From the NCBI RefSeq assembly GCF_013314895.1, contig NZ_JABTYE010000012.1:62001-126000 (forward strand): a stretch of 64,000 nucleotides of DNA, given 5' to 3'. Origin of the DNA: Cupriavidus gilardii. Its GTDB lineage: Bacteria; Pseudomonadota; Gammaproteobacteria; Burkholderiales; Burkholderiaceae. The first letter of the stretch is position 1; every line of letters starts with the position of its first letter. The translations under genes were made by a program, and so were the position numbers. The notes beneath the pieces are model-generated. The model ran no database searches, had not been told where the DNA came from, and was given only the letters and a program-made list of their open reading frames with translations. Shown piece after piece: positions 55,090 through 64,000 of this stretch.

Positions 55090-57615
55090 ATGGACGACTC
55101 AACGACGCGCCTGCCGTCATTCGGCAAGAACGCGTCCGACGATTCCCTCTCTGACTCGCCCACTCCGTCGTCCGCCATGACTTTCTTCACCGCAGGAAGG
55201 CTGTCCGGCCTTGCTCCCACGTACTTCGACGCGGTTCTGAATACCAGGCTCGGCCTTGCTCACGGCAGGAATATCCTGTCCGTCCTGCTCCATCTCCACC
55301 ACCGTTTCGTCGACAACGCAGAGAAGCTGACCGTCAATCATGCGGTTCTGTCGTTCGACGATATTGCTGCCGATGCATCGCTGTCGGCCGAGGGCAAGGG
55401 AGCACTGGTTCTGGAGCGCATTGCTGCCCGATTGACCGGCACTTTGGCGTGTCATGCCGATGAGCGCGCGGCCGCGGTCTGCGCGCGCGAGGTGGCGGCG
55501 CTGCTGGGCGATCGCGCCTTCCAGGAGCTGGAAACGGAAGCCCTGGCGCAGGCAACCGGCACAGGGCCGATGGAGCCCGACACGGCGGGGCTGACGCGGC
55601 GGCACGGCACCAATATCGCGCTCGACGGCGGCAGGATATCGATCCACAAGACCACCGATTGGATGCATCGAGACCCGCTCACGCAACGGGCCGTACTGAC
55701 CTCGGATATCGTGTTGTCCCTGCAGCTCGAGCGGGCCGACAACGTTGTGGCGCAGGCGGCCGGCGTCATCCGCCGCAAACTCGGAGAGCAGGGCATCGCG
55801 AATCACTATCAGCTGACCGCGGCAGTCACCGGGTGCTGTCTTTCCAGCGACGACAGCTCGGTGCAGAAGGAACTGGATACCGTTCACGCCGGTTTCTGGG
55901 ACAGGGTGAAAACGCTGCTGGAGCATCTGCTGGGCGTTGCCGGTATCTGCTTCCATCCGATCAAGCCGTGGCGAAAGCTGGAACTGCTGGAAACGCGGCC
56001 ACGGGCGCTCAACGAAACGCTCCAGCCGCATGGCGCCTGCGGCCAGGGACAGCGGACTTGGCTCGAGGTCGGCCAGCCGACGCCGAAAGGGATCTGGCTG
56101 CGATCGCATCGTACCGATGGGTGGGGGCAAACGAAGCCCAATGCCAGCGTCGGCGTCGAGGTGGGCCACGAGGCGGCGACGAGGCAGGACGGGCTGCAGA
56201 CGGTAGATGCCGCGCTTCGCGCGCTCGAGAGGGAACGGGCGAATGCGGCCCGGCATGCCGAGGCGCCACCCCAACCCCCGCTTCGGCCCCAGGCCGAAGG
56301 GCAGGCTCAAGCCGCAGCGGAGCCGGCAGCGGAGCATGCCGAAGCTGGTGCGCCACGGGCAGCGCAGTTCGCAGAAGCAGCACCGGCAACGCAGATTGCC
56401 GGCCCTGGCGTGCCTGTCCCGGAGCTCGTCCCGGCGACCGCGTCTTCTCATGCCCAGTTGACCGACGAGGAGGCTGCTGCGCTGACGCAGAATGCCTACT
56501 TCCGGCATCTCGCCACCCTCTATGGCGACGAGGCCGCCATGGCCGCCGTCGATGGCGCCCGCCTGCGTGCCGGCGAACTGCCGACGCCGGAGGAGATCGA
56601 GCGGATGGAACGGGTGGCCAGCAGCTTCAGCGGCGTGGGCAGCGCGAAGCAGCTGGCACACGTCCTGGTGGTCGACATATGGCCCCAGAATGTGCGGCAT
56701 GGCAATTACGGGCATGCGGCCGCAACGATTCGCGGCCCGCGGGTGGTCGCCGACGGACCCTCGGGTCTACAGGCATGGCCGAAGACGCATCACAGCCTCT
56801 GGCCCGCCGAGCCGCCGCTGACCCTCCTGACATCGGTGGAGTCGTTCGTATCGCGGTCTTATCGGGCGGACAAGTACAACATGGTCTCGGATCGCGCTGC
56901 TGAAGGGCTGAGCAGCGGCGCCTATGATTTGCGGCCGGCGCAGAAGCTCTACACCGTCGGCGGGCAGACGCGGGCTGCCGTCAGTGCGAACAAGGTCTAT
57001 CTGCCCTTGTTCGGCCAAAACGCGCTCGACGACCGCACCGCGGCTGCGCGTCCCTGCCTGTTCGGCCTGAGCGCCCGCCGCATGCGCGACCGATGGCAAG
57101 CCACCTCCCAGGCGGAGTTCCGGCTATGGAGCATGAAGAACAACTGTGCTGGATCCGTTCTCGCCATGCTGCGCGCCGGCGGAGCGCAAATCTTCGCCAG
57201 GAAACCGACCAACTACCGCGGCGGCATGTTGCCGACGGACGCGCAAAAGTACGCCGCCCAAGTGGCATCCGAGATCGATGGCTTGAATCAAAGGGCAGAC
57301 AAGCTGATCGACATCTATCGCACGGAGTACAAGGGCAACGCCGACGTGTCCCTGGAAGAGGCGTGGCAGCACTATGTCGAACGCCACAACGACAAGCTGC
57401 AATCGCTCCTCACGCGGGCGGAGGTGCACTCCGACGATCCGTTGGTCTTGATGAAGGCGGCGCGCCGGCTGCTGAAGGAACGCGATCTCGAGAGGCGGCC
57501 CGACGCGCTGGGCGTACTTTGCGGCTTGCGCAACCGGATGTGCGAACTCAGCCAGGCAGACCGCGGTGCGACGTCCGCTCCGCCGGCCCTGGGCATGCTG
57601 AGCGGGCTGGCGTAG
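55090..57615 (+). CDS. Large putative effector with papain-like protease candidate domain
   Basis: 841 residues, no family recognised with certainty. The Ser/Thr/Asp-rich start (SFGKNASDDSLSDSPTPSS) resembles a type III secretion signal and there is no Sec signal. An unknown N-terminal domain (about 30-340) is followed by an Ala/Pro/Glu/Gln-rich disordered linker (about 375-455), then a C-terminal domain (about 470-820). In this, LVVDIWPQNVRHGNYGHAAA (His at about 542) and LWSMKNNCAGSVLAMLRAGG (Cys at about 686) look like the His-before-Cys order of circularly permuted papain-fold peptidases. ATG 55090 has only a weak AGTAGG upstream. It shares a 127-bp interval with the divergent ShET2-like gene, forming an accessory pair between prpE and the anthranilate operon. 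Confidence 0.7.
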   Translation: MDDSTTRLPSFGKNASDDSLSDSPTPSSAMTFFTAGRLSGLAPTYFDAVLNTRLGLAHGRNILSVLLHLHHRFVDNAEKLTVNHAVLSFDDIAADASLSAEGKGALVLERIAARLTGTLACHADERAAAVCAREVAALLGDRAFQELETEALAQATGTGPMEPDTAGLTRRHGTNIALDGGRISIHKTTDWMHRDPLTQRAVLTSDIVLSLQLERADNVVAQAAGVIRRKLGEQGIANHYQLTAAVTGCCLSSDDSSVQKELDTVHAGFWDRVKTLLEHLLGVAGICFHPIKPWRKLELLETRPRALNETLQPHGACGQGQRTWLEVGQPTPKGIWLRSHRTDGWGQTKPNASVGVEVGHEAATRQDGLQTVDAALRALERERANAARHAEAPPQPPLRPQAEGQAQAAAEPAAEHAEAGAPRAAQFAEAAPATQIAGPGVPVPELVPATASSHAQLTDEEAAALTQNAYFRHLATLYGDEAAMAAVDGARLRAGELPTPEEIERMERVASSFSGVGSAKQLAHVLVVDIWPQNVRHGNYGHAAATIRGPRVVADGPSGLQAWPKTHHSLWPAEPPLTLLTSVESFVSRSYRADKYNMVSDRAAEGLSSGAYDLRPAQKLYTVGGQTRAAVSANKVYLPLFGQNALDDRTAAARPCLFGLSARRMRDRWQATSQAEFRLWSMKNNCAGSVLAMLRAGGAQIFARKPTNYRGGMLPTDAQKYAAQVASEIDGLNQRADKLIDIYRTEYKGNADVSLEEAWQHYVERHNDKLQSLLTRAEVHSDDPLVLMKAARRLLKERDLERRPDALGVLCGLRNRMCELSQADRGATSAPPALGMLSGLA

Positions 57616-57671
57616 CGCATCGGGCCTGGTGTTGCTGTCGTGGCGGACGTCCGTCGGCCACGACATCGCAC

Positions 57672-57715
57672 TTGCACCTCGCCCCGATTCGGCCTAATAT
57701 TTTAGGCATAAAATA
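57672..57715 (+). promoter_or_regulatory. Promoter and overlapping operator of the anthranilate operon
   Basis: TTGCAC (57672-57677), 17 bp, TAATAT (57695-57700). The -10 lies within GCCTAA-TATT-TTAGGC (57692-57707), which in turn overlaps TATTTTA-GGCA-TAAAATA (57698-57715). The A/T-rich dyads stand out in GC-rich surroundings and should bind a repressor, perhaps responsive to an aryl-CoA; its gene is not in view. Confidence 0.6.
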
Positions 57716-57771
57716 TTTCGGCTTGCAGTAATGTGGCGCTTTCGGCGACACACCCGGGCGAGGAGACATAG

Positions 57772-60141
57772 ATGCGCGTGCTATGCATTGGCGGCGGACC
57801 GGCCGGCCTCTACTTCGGCCTGCTGATGAAGCGGCAGGATCCACGCCACGAGGTGGTGGTGGTCGAGCGCAACCGGCCGTACGACACCTTCGGTTGGGGC
57901 GTGGTGTTCTCGGACGCCACCATGGAAAACCTGCGCGAGGCCGATCCGGAGAGCGCGCGCGAGATCGACGCGGCGTTCAATCACTGGGACGACATCGACA
58001 TCCATTTCCGCGGCCGCACGATCCGTTCGAGCGGGCACGGCTTCATCGGCATCGGCCGCAAGCGGCTGCTGAACATCCTGCAGGCGCGCTGCGAAGCGCT
58101 CGGCGTGCAGCTGGTGTTCGAGACCGACGTGCAGGACGACCAGGCGCTGGCGGAGAAGTATGGCGCCGACCTGGTGATCGCCTCGGACGGCGTCAACAGC
58201 CGCGTGCGCACGCGCTACGCCGAGACCTTCGCGCCGGATATCGATACGCGGCAGTGCCGTTTCGTCTGGCTCGGCACAAAAAAGCGCTTCGACGCCTTCA
58301 CCTTCGCCTTTGAGCAGACCGAGCACGGCTGGTTTCAGGCGCATGCCTACCGCTTCGACGACGACACCTCCACCTTTATCGTCGAGACGCCGGAATCGGT
58401 CTGGCGCGCCGCGGGCATCGAGCAGATGGACCAGCAGCAGGGCATCGCCTACTGCGAGCGGCTGTTCGCCAGGTATCTCGATGGGCAGCCGCTGATCAGC
58501 AATGCCACCCACCTGCGCGGCTCGGCCAATTGGATCCGCTTCAACCGCGTGATCTGCAACACCTGGGTGCACTGGAACACGCTAGCCGGCGGCCGCCGCG
58601 TGCCGGTAGTGCTGATGGGCGATGCCGCCCACACCGCGCACTTCTCGATCGGCTCGGGCACCAAGCTGGCGCTGGAAGATGCGATCGATCTGGCCGGCAA
58701 TCTGCAGGGCATGACGCAGCCGGGCCCCGACGCGCTGGACGAGGCGTTGCGCCGCTACGAGGCCACGCGCAGCGTCGAGGTGCTGAAGATCCAGAACGCC
58801 GCGCGCAATTCCACCGAATGGTTCGAGAACGTCGAGCGCTATGCGCGGCTGGCGCCCGAGCAGTTCGCCTATTCGCTGCTGACGCGCTCGCAGCGCATCT
58901 CGCACGAGAACCTGCGGCTGCGCGACCGCACCTATGTCGAGAGCTACGAGCGCTGGCTGGCGCGCCAGGCCGGCGTGCCAGAGGAAAGCCTGCGCGTGCA
59001 TGACGGTGCGCTGCCGCCGATGTTCACGCCGTATCGCGTGCGCGGCCTGACGCTGAAGAACCGCGTGGTGGTGTCCCCGATGGCGATGTATTCGTGCGTC
59101 GACGGCGTGCCGGGGGACTTCCATCTGGTGCATCTCGGCGCCCGCGCGCAGGGCGGCGCCGGCCTGGTGATGGCGGAGATGACCTGCGTCTCGCCCGACG
59201 CGCGAATCACGCCCGGATGTCCGGGCTTGTGGAACGACGCACAACGCGACGCCTGGCGGCGGATCGTCGATTTCGTGCATGCCGGCACCGGCGTGGCCAG
59301 CGGCGCGCGTATCGGCATGCAGCTGGGCCATGCCGGCCGCAAGGGCTCGACGCAGCTCGGCTGGCAGGCGATGGACCATCCACTGCCCGACGGCAACTGG
59401 CCGTTGATCTCCGCCTCGCCGCTGCCGTATCTGCCCGGCATCTCGCAGGTGCCGCGCGCGATGACGCGCGAGGACATGGACCGCGTGCGCGACGATTTCG
59501 TGGCCGCCACCCGGCGCGCCGCCGAGGCCGGTTTCGACTGGCTGGAGCTGCACTGCGCTCACGGCTATCTGCTGTCGTCGTTCATTTCGCCGCTGACCAA
59601 CCAGCGCGACGACGAATACGGCGGCCCGCTGGCCAACCGGCTGCGCTACCCGCTCGAGGTGTTCGCCGCGGTGCGCGAGGTGTGGCCATCGCAGCGGCCG
59701 ATGTCGGTCCGCATTTCGGCGCACGACTGGGTCGAGGGCGGCATCACGCCCGACGACGCGGTCGAGATCGCGCGCGCCTTCAAGGCGGCCGGCGCGGATC
59801 TGATCGACTGCTCGTCGGGGCAGGTCACGCCCGAGCAGAAGCCGGTCTATGGCCGCATGTACCAGACGCCGTTCGCCGATCGCATCCGCAACGAAGCCGG
59901 CATTCCGACCATCGCGGTCGGCGCGATCTCGGAGGCCGATCATGTCGACAGCATTATTGCCGCGGGCCGCGCCGACCTGTGTGCGATCGCGCGGCCCCAT
60001 CTGGCCGATCCGGCGTGGACACTGCATCAGGCCGCGAAACTGGGCTTCCGCCCGGTCGACTGGCCGGTGCAGTACCAGGCCGGCAAGCGGCAACTGGAAA
60101 CCAACTTCGAACGCGCCGCGGTGCTGGCGGGGGCACGATGA
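57772..60141 (+). CDS. abmA: Anthraniloyl-CoA (2-aminobenzoyl-CoA) monooxygenase/reductase
   Basis: 789 residues, a two-domain flavoenzyme. N-terminal half (about 1-390): FAD aromatic hydroxylase with [30 protein letters not shown] and [20 protein letters not shown]-terminal half (about 413-780): old yellow enzyme with [30 protein letters not shown] segment, [20 protein letters not shown] and DEYGG. It hydroxylates and dearomatises 2-aminobenzoyl-CoA with O2 and NAD(P)H. A salicylyl-CoA 5-hydroxylase has the same build; the benzoate-CoA-ligase-type gene downstream favours anthranilate. GAGGAGA lies 6 bases before the ATG; the stop overlaps the next gene (ATGA). Confidence 0.88.
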   Translation: MRVLCIGGGPAGLYFGLLMKRQDPRHEVVVVERNRPYDTFGWGVVFSDATMENLREADPESAREIDAAFNHWDDIDIHFRGRTIRSSGHGFIGIGRKRLLNILQARCEALGVQLVFETDVQDDQALAEKYGADLVIASDGVNSRVRTRYAETFAPDIDTRQCRFVWLGTKKRFDAFTFAFEQTEHGWFQAHAYRFDDDTSTFIVETPESVWRAAGIEQMDQQQGIAYCERLFARYLDGQPLISNATHLRGSANWIRFNRVICNTWVHWNTLAGGRRVPVVLMGDAAHTAHFSIGSGTKLALEDAIDLAGNLQGMTQPGPDALDEALRRYEATRSVEVLKIQNAARNSTEWFENVERYARLAPEQFAYSLLTRSQRISHENLRLRDRTYVESYERWLARQAGVPEESLRVHDGALPPMFTPYRVRGLTLKNRVVVSPMAMYSCVDGVPGDFHLVHLGARAQGGAGLVMAEMTCVSPDARITPGCPGLWNDAQRDAWRRIVDFVHAGTGVASGARIGMQLGHAGRKGSTQLGWQAMDHPLPDGNWPLISASPLPYLPGISQVPRAMTREDMDRVRDDFVAATRRAAEAGFDWLELHCAHGYLLSSFISPLTNQRDDEYGGPLANRLRYPLEVFAAVREVWPSQRPMSVRISAHDWVEGGITPDDAVEIARAFKAAGADLIDCSSGQVTPEQKPVYGRMYQTPFADRIRNEAGIPTIAVGAISEADHVDSIIAAGRADLCAIARPHLADPAWTLHQAAKLGFRPVDWPVQYQAGKRQLETNFERAAVLAGAR

Positions 60142-60944
60142 GCGCCGATCGTTCGTCGTTGCCGCTGCAGGGCCGCCACGCGCTCGTCACCGGCGGGGCG
60201 CGTGGCATTGGCGCGGCGATTGCCGCCCGGCTGCTGGCCGATGGCGCCAACGTGACGCTGCTGGGCCGCGACGGCGACGCGCTGGCGCGGGCGGCGGAAC
60301 GGCTCGGGCATGACCATGCCGGTGCGCAGTTGCACACGGTGCAGGCGGACGTCAGCGATGCCGACAGCGTGGCCCATGCGTTCGAGGGGGCGGCGCAGGC
60401 GCTGGGTCCGATCGGCGTGCTCGTCAACAACGCCGGCCAGGCGCACAGCGCGCCGATTGCGAAGACCGATCTGGCGCTGTGGCGCCGCATGCTGGATGTG
60501 AATCTGACCGGCACCTTCCTGTGCACGCAGGCGGCGCTGCCGCCGATGCGCGAAGCAGGCTGGGGGCGCGTGGTCAACGTCGCCAGCACCGCGGCGCTGA
60601 CCGGCTACGCGTACGTGACGGCCTACTGCGCCGCCAAGCACGGCGTGCTCGGCCTGACGCGCGCGCTGGCGCTCGAACTGGCGCGCAGCGGCGTCACGGT
60701 CAATGCCGTGTGCCCCGGCTATACCGATACCGACATCGTGCGCGAGGCGGTCGCCAATATCGTCGGCAAGACCGGCCGCACCGAGGAGCAGGCGCGGGCG
60801 GAACTGGCCGGCCGCAATCCGCAGCGACGGCTGGTGGATCCCGACGAAGTGGCCGACGCGGTGGCCTGGCTGTGCCGGCCGTCGGCGAGCGCGATCACGG
60901 GTCAGGCGATCGCGGTGGCCGGCGGCGAGGTGATGGCCGGCTGA
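60138..60944 (+). CDS. SDR-family 3-hydroxyacyl-CoA dehydrogenase of the anthranilate operon
   Basis: 268 residues. Classical short-chain dehydrogenase: [17 protein letters not shown] (NAD(P) loop), [10 protein letters not shown], Ser in [13 protein letters not shown], catalytic AYCAAKH (YxxxK), [16 protein letters not shown]. It likely oxidises the hydroxyacyl-CoA formed in the beta-oxidation-like steps after ring reduction. Translationally coupled to the monooxygenase gene by a 4-base overlap. Confidence 0.9.
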   Translation: MSADRSSLPLQGRHALVTGGARGIGAAIAARLLADGANVTLLGRDGDALARAAERLGHDHAGAQLHTVQADVSDADSVAHAFEGAAQALGPIGVLVNNAGQAHSAPIAKTDLALWRRMLDVNLTGTFLCTQAALPPMREAGWGRVVNVASTAALTGYAYVTAYCAAKHGVLGLTRALALELARSGVTVNAVCPGYTDTDIVREAVANIVGKTGRTEEQARAELAGRNPQRRLVDPDEVADAVAWLCRPSASAITGQAIAVAGGEVMAG

Positions 60945-60982
60945 ACGGGATTTCGGCGAGAACGAACCGCCAACGGCGAACC

Positions 60983-61038
60983 GACACATCGACACATCGA
61001 CACATCGACACATCGACACATCGACACATCGACACATC
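60983..61038 (+). repeat. Seven perfect tandem copies of the octamer GACACATC
   Basis: 56 bp of uninterrupted 8-bp repeats, starting 39 bp after the dehydrogenase stop and ending 14 bp before the hydratase start codon. Outside any gene. The array is directly followed by the GACGAGAGAACC leader containing the ribosome site of the next gene. Confidence 0.95.
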
Positions 61039-61052
61039 GACGAGAGAACCAG

Positions 61053-61904
61053 ATGAACGAGATCGCACTGGACATGCGCCACCACAAGCGCGGCTTCGCG
61101 GACTTCGCGCCGCGCCACTTCCTGTGGTCGGTATCCGATGACGGCAAGGTCGGCACCGTGACGCTGAACCGCCCCGAGCGCAAGAATCCGCTGACCTTCG
61201 ACGCCTACGCGGAATTGCGCGATCTGTTCCGCGCGCTGGTCTACGCCAGCGACATCAAGGCGGTGGTGGTGCAGGGCGCAGGCGGCAACTTCTGCTCGGG
61301 CGGCGACGTGCACGAGATCATCGGCCCACTGACGAAGATGGCGATGCCCGAGCTGCTCGACTTCACGCGCATGACCGGCGATCTGGTCAAGGCAATGCGT
61401 GCGTGTCCGCAGCCGATCATCGCGGCGGTCGATGGCGTCTGCGCCGGCGCGGGCGCGATGATCGCGCTCGCCTCCGACATGCGGCTGGCCACCGAGTCGG
61501 CGCGCACGGCCTTCCTGTTCGTGCGGGTCGGCCTTGCCGGCGCCGACATGGGCGCCTGCACGCTGCTGCCGCGAATGATCGGGCAGGGGCGCGCCAGCGA
61601 ACTGCTCTATACCGGCCGCGCGATGAGCGCGCAGGAGGGGCTGCAATGGGGCTTCTTCAACGCGCTGCACGCGCCCGAGCGGCTGGGCGACGAGGCCGCC
61701 GCGCTGGCCGCACAGCTTGCCGCGGGCCCGACCTTCGCGCATGGCGTCACCAAGAAGCTGCTGCACCAGGAATGGAACATGGGGCTCGACGAGGCCATCG
61801 AGGCCGAGGCGCAGGCCCAGGCGATCTGCATGCAGACCGGCGACTTCCGCCGCGCCTACGAGGCCTTCGTCGCCAAGGCCAAGCCGGTGTTTGAAGGCAA
61901 CTGA
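61053..61904 (+). CDS. Enoyl-CoA hydratase/isomerase of the anthranilate operon
   Basis: 283 residues. Crotonase fold: [20 protein letters not shown], oxyanion-hole [14 protein letters not shown] and [18 protein letters not shown], then [20 protein letters not shown]. The FCSGGD form is typical of the hydratase of aryl-CoA pathways. GAGAGAA lies 5 bases before the ATG. Its leader contains the GACACATC array. It would hydrate an unsaturated ring or chain CoA ester; the exact step is inferred from the operon. Confidence 0.9.
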   Translation: MNEIALDMRHHKRGFADFAPRHFLWSVSDDGKVGTVTLNRPERKNPLTFDAYAELRDLFRALVYASDIKAVVVQGAGGNFCSGGDVHEIIGPLTKMAMPELLDFTRMTGDLVKAMRACPQPIIAAVDGVCAGAGAMIALASDMRLATESARTAFLFVRVGLAGADMGACTLLPRMIGQGRASELLYTGRAMSAQEGLQWGFFNALHAPERLGDEAAALAAQLAAGPTFAHGVTKKLLHQEWNMGLDEAIEAEAQAQAICMQTGDFRRAYEAFVAKAKPVFEGN

Positions 61905-61919
61905 GCGAGGGAAATCGAC

Positions 61920-63128
61920 ATGACCGGCTGGCAAGACGATCTGGCGCTGCCATTCTTCGACGATGCGCATCGCACGCTGGCGCGCGAGCTCGACGCCTGG
62001 TGCGCGCGTTCACTGTCGGCGCAGCCGCATGCGCCCGGCGCCGATGTCGACGCGGACTGCCGGGCGCTGGTGCGGCAGCTTGGCGAGGCCGGCTGGCTGC
62101 GCTACTGCGTGCCGCGCGCCTACGGCGGCGCGCTCGACCAGCTCGACTCGCGCGCGCTGTGCCTGCTGCGCGAGACGCTGGCGCGCCATGACGGGCTGGC
62201 CGACTTCGCCTTCGCGATGCAGGGGCTGGGTTCGGGCGCGATCACGCTGGCGGGCGACGAGCCGCTGCGGCAGCGCTATCTGCCGCGCGTCGCGCGGGGC
62301 GAGGCGATCGCTGCCTTCGCGCTGTCCGAGCCGGAGGCCGGCTCGGATGTCGCCGCGATGCAGTGCACGGCGACGCTGGACGGCGACCACTACGTGCTCG
62401 ACGGCGTCAAGACCTGGATCTCGAACGGCGGCATCGCCGACTTCTACTGCGTGTTCGCGCGTACCGGCGAAGCACCGGGCGCGCGCGGCATCACGGCCTT
62501 CGTCGTCGATGCCGATACGCCGGGCCTGCAGATCGCCGAGCGCATCGACGTGATGGCGCCGCATCCGCTCGCGACGCTGCGCTTCGACGGCTGCCGCGTG
62601 CCCGTGGCGCAGCGGCTCGGCGAGCCGGGGCAAGGCTTCAAGCTGGCGATGATGACGCTCGACATCTTCCGCGCCTCGGTGGCGGCCGCCGCGCTGGGCT
62701 TCGGCCGCGCGGCGCTGGACGAGGCGATTGCGCGCGCCACCGCGCGATCGATGTTCGGCGGCAAGCTGGCCGACCTGCAGCTGACGCAGGCCGCGCTCGG
62801 CGAGATGGCGACCGCGCTGGACGCGGCCGCGCTGTTGACATGGCGCGCGGCGTGGCTGCGCGACACGCATGCGGGCGGTAGTCCGGGCCGCGGTCAGGGC
62901 CGCACCACGCGCGAGGCCGCAATGGCCAAGATGACCGCCACCGAGAACGCCCAGATGGTGATCGATCGCGCGGTGCAGCTGTTCGGCGGACTTGGCGTGC
63001 GCATCGGCAGCCGGGTCGAGAGCCTGTACCGGGAAATCCGGTCGCTGCGCATCTACGAGGGCGCCACCGAAGTGCAGAAGCTCATCGTCGCGCGCGAAAC
63101 GCTGGCCGCGCGGCAACCGCGGTCCTGA
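61920..63128 (+). CDS. Acyl-CoA dehydrogenase of the anthranilate operon
   Basis: 402 residues. FAD acyl-CoA dehydrogenase: N-terminal helical domain, [20 protein letters not shown] and [20 protein letters not shown] (FAD/substrate strand region), C-terminal [20 protein letters not shown] followed by [20 protein letters not shown] and [18 protein letters not shown], the family hallmark with the active-site region. 15 bp after the hydratase gene with GAGGGAAA as ribosome site. Probably introduces a double bond in the reduced C7-CoA intermediate. Confidence 0.92.
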   Translation: MTGWQDDLALPFFDDAHRTLARELDAWCARSLSAQPHAPGADVDADCRALVRQLGEAGWLRYCVPRAYGGALDQLDSRALCLLRETLARHDGLADFAFAMQGLGSGAITLAGDEPLRQRYLPRVARGEAIAAFALSEPEAGSDVAAMQCTATLDGDHYVLDGVKTWISNGGIADFYCVFARTGEAPGARGITAFVVDADTPGLQIAERIDVMAPHPLATLRFDGCRVPVAQRLGEPGQGFKLAMMTLDIFRASVAAAALGFGRAALDEAIARATARSMFGGKLADLQLTQAALGEMATALDAAALLTWRAAWLRDTHAGGSPGRGQGRTTREAAMAKMTATENAQMVIDRAVQLFGGLGVRIGSRVESLYREIRSLRIYEGATEVQKLIVARETLAARQPRS

Positions 63129-63172
63129 CCGCGCGCTCCACAGAACGAGCGCCGCCCATCAAGGAGACAGCC

Positions 63173-64000
63173 ATGGCGAGCACAGCCCATATCGATACCT
63201 TCGCTCAGGACCGCCTGCCGCCGCGCGAGGCGTGGCCGGTGTTCCTGTTCAACGAGGACACGCGTTACCCCGAGCGGCTCAATGCGGCCGTCGAACTGGT
63301 CGATCGCCATGTGCGCGAAGGTCGCGGCGAACGCACCGCGATCCGCTATCCCGATACCGGCAGCGCGGGCGGCTTCGCCACCGTCAGCTATGCCGAGCTG
63401 GCCGCGCTGACCAACCGCATCGCGCGCGTGCTGACCGAGGACATGGGGCTGGTGCCCGGCAACCGCATCCTGCTGCGCGGCCCGAACAATCTGATGATGG
63501 CCGCGAGCCTGCTGGCGACGCTGAAGGCCGGCCTGATCGCGGTGCCGACCATGCCGCTGCTGCGCGCGCGCGAGCTGAAGCAGGTGATCGACCGCGCCGA
63601 GGTCGGCGCCGCGCTGTGCGACGCGCGGCTGCGCGAAGAGCTCGATGCGAACATGCGCGAAGGCGGCGAGTTTCACTGCCCGACGATGCGGCAGGTGCTG
63701 TGCTTCAACGGCAGCGGCCCGGGCTCGCTCGAAGCAGCGCTGGAAGGCAAGCCCGACGACTTCGCCGCCTGCGATACGGCCAGCGACGATATCTGCCTGA
63801 TCGCCTTCACCAGCGGCACCACGGGCCAGCCCAAGGGCACCGTGCATTTCCATCGCGACGTGCTCGCAATGTGCGATCTGTTCCCGCGGCACGTATTGCG
63901 GCCGACGCCGGACGACGTGTTCTGCGGCACGCCGCCGCTGGCCTTTACCTTCGGCCTCGGCGGGCTGCTGTGCTTCCCGCTGCGGATCGGCGCCTCGACG
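63173..64000 (+). CDS. abmG: 2-Aminobenzoate/benzoate-CoA ligase, N-terminal part (runs off window)
   Basis: 276 codons seen, open at the window end. AMP-forming ligase: FQDxLPP-type start (TFAQDRLPPREAWPVFLFNE), YAELAALTNRIARVL, LRGPNNLMMAASLLATLKAG, P-loop LIAFTSGTTGQPKGTVHFHR (about 200-220) and PPLAFTFGLGGLL, a hallmark of benzoate/2-aminobenzoate-CoA ligases. It would activate anthranilate to its CoA thioester, the first step for the monooxygenase upstream. AAGGAGA lies 7 bases before the ATG at 63173. The C-terminal domain is outside the window. Confidence 0.88.
   Translation, partial: MASTAHIDTFAQDRLPPREAWPVFLFNEDTRYPERLNAAVELVDRHVREGRGERTAIRYPDTGSAGGFATVSYAELAALTNRIARVLTEDMGLVPGNRILLRGPNNLMMAASLLATLKAGLIAVPTMPLLRARELKQVIDRAEVGAALCDARLREELDANMREGGEFHCPTMRQVLCFNGSGPGSLEAALEGKPDDFAACDTASDDICLIAFTSGTTGQPKGTVHFHRDVLAMCDLFPRHVLRPTPDDVFCGTPPLAFTFGLGGLLCFPLRIGAST

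Overview
The window is high-GC DNA from a betaproteobacterium, most likely of the Burkholderiaceae (Burkholderia/Ralstonia/Cupriavidus/Pandoraea side). This rests on gene content and order: rnhA-dnaQ next to a tRNA-Val, a GlpSTPQUV-type glycerol ABC importer, a bcs operon with bcsE/F/G/R, a CoA-dependent anthranilate cluster and a BcepMu/Mu-like prophage. The species cannot be named from this sequence alone.

Layout. (1) 1-~4.85 kb: the early end of a transposable prophage: a possible start of an ATPase gene, a DDE transposase, a small unknown protein, a Ner-like regulator, a divergent CI-like repressor with operator-like repeats on both sides, one more phage gene, and three TGTGCCAAA repeats that look like transposase end sites. 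It stops just short of an intact tRNA-Ser(GGA). (2) 5.1-7.4 kb: a VOC-fold protein, then a secreted protein built from twelve (Y/F)(T/V)(D/E)GA motifs followed by a TetR regulator. Two near-identical 20-bp dyads lie upstream, 120 bp apart, with a short promoter-terminator unit between them. (3) 7.4-22.4 kb (minus strand): one nine-gene cellulose operon, bcsB-Z-C-E-F-Q-A-G-R, encoding a c-di-GMP-controlled synthase with phosphoethanolamine decoration; BcsZ has Asn where E. coli has its catalytic Asp. (4) 22.5-23.8 kb: a 24-residue membrane microprotein with its own terminator, an acidic small protein and a MliC-type lysozyme inhibitor. (5) 23.8-36.5 kb: glycerol use: glpD, glpK, glpR and the divergent glpSTPQUV importer, interrupted by a Nudix gene and purU. 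GlpS and GlpT carry complementary defects in their ABC motifs. (6) 36.7-45.8 kb: waaC; a Bug-type binding protein, an M20 amidohydrolase and a LysR regulator; two tandem paralogous lipoproteins; a DUF1801 protein; a LysR regulator divergent from a D-tartrate dehydratase-like gene. (7) 46-53 kb: tRNA-Val(CAC), dnaQ, rnhA, a methyltransferase, gloB, mltD and prpE. (8) 53.2-57.6 kb: two divergent genes resembling host-directed effectors, one of the ShET2/EspL type and one a candidate papain-like protease with a disordered linker. (9) 57.7 kb to the end: a CoA-dependent anthranilate (2-aminobenzoate) operon with a promoter/operator in front; it contains a (GACACATC)7 repeat and its CoA-ligase gene runs off the window.

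How it fits together: the core is chromosomal backbone (cellulose matrix, glycerol import to dihydroxyacetone phosphate, DNA replication/repair, wall turnover) interrupted by a prophage end and by accessory loci (repeat protein/TetR, effector pair). The loci most worth attention are the twin-operator repeat-protein locus, the divergent effector pair, the asymmetric GlpS/GlpT ATPases, the BcsZ active-site change and the octanucleotide repeat inside the anthranilate operon. No CRISPR array, rRNA gene or complete insertion sequence was seen.
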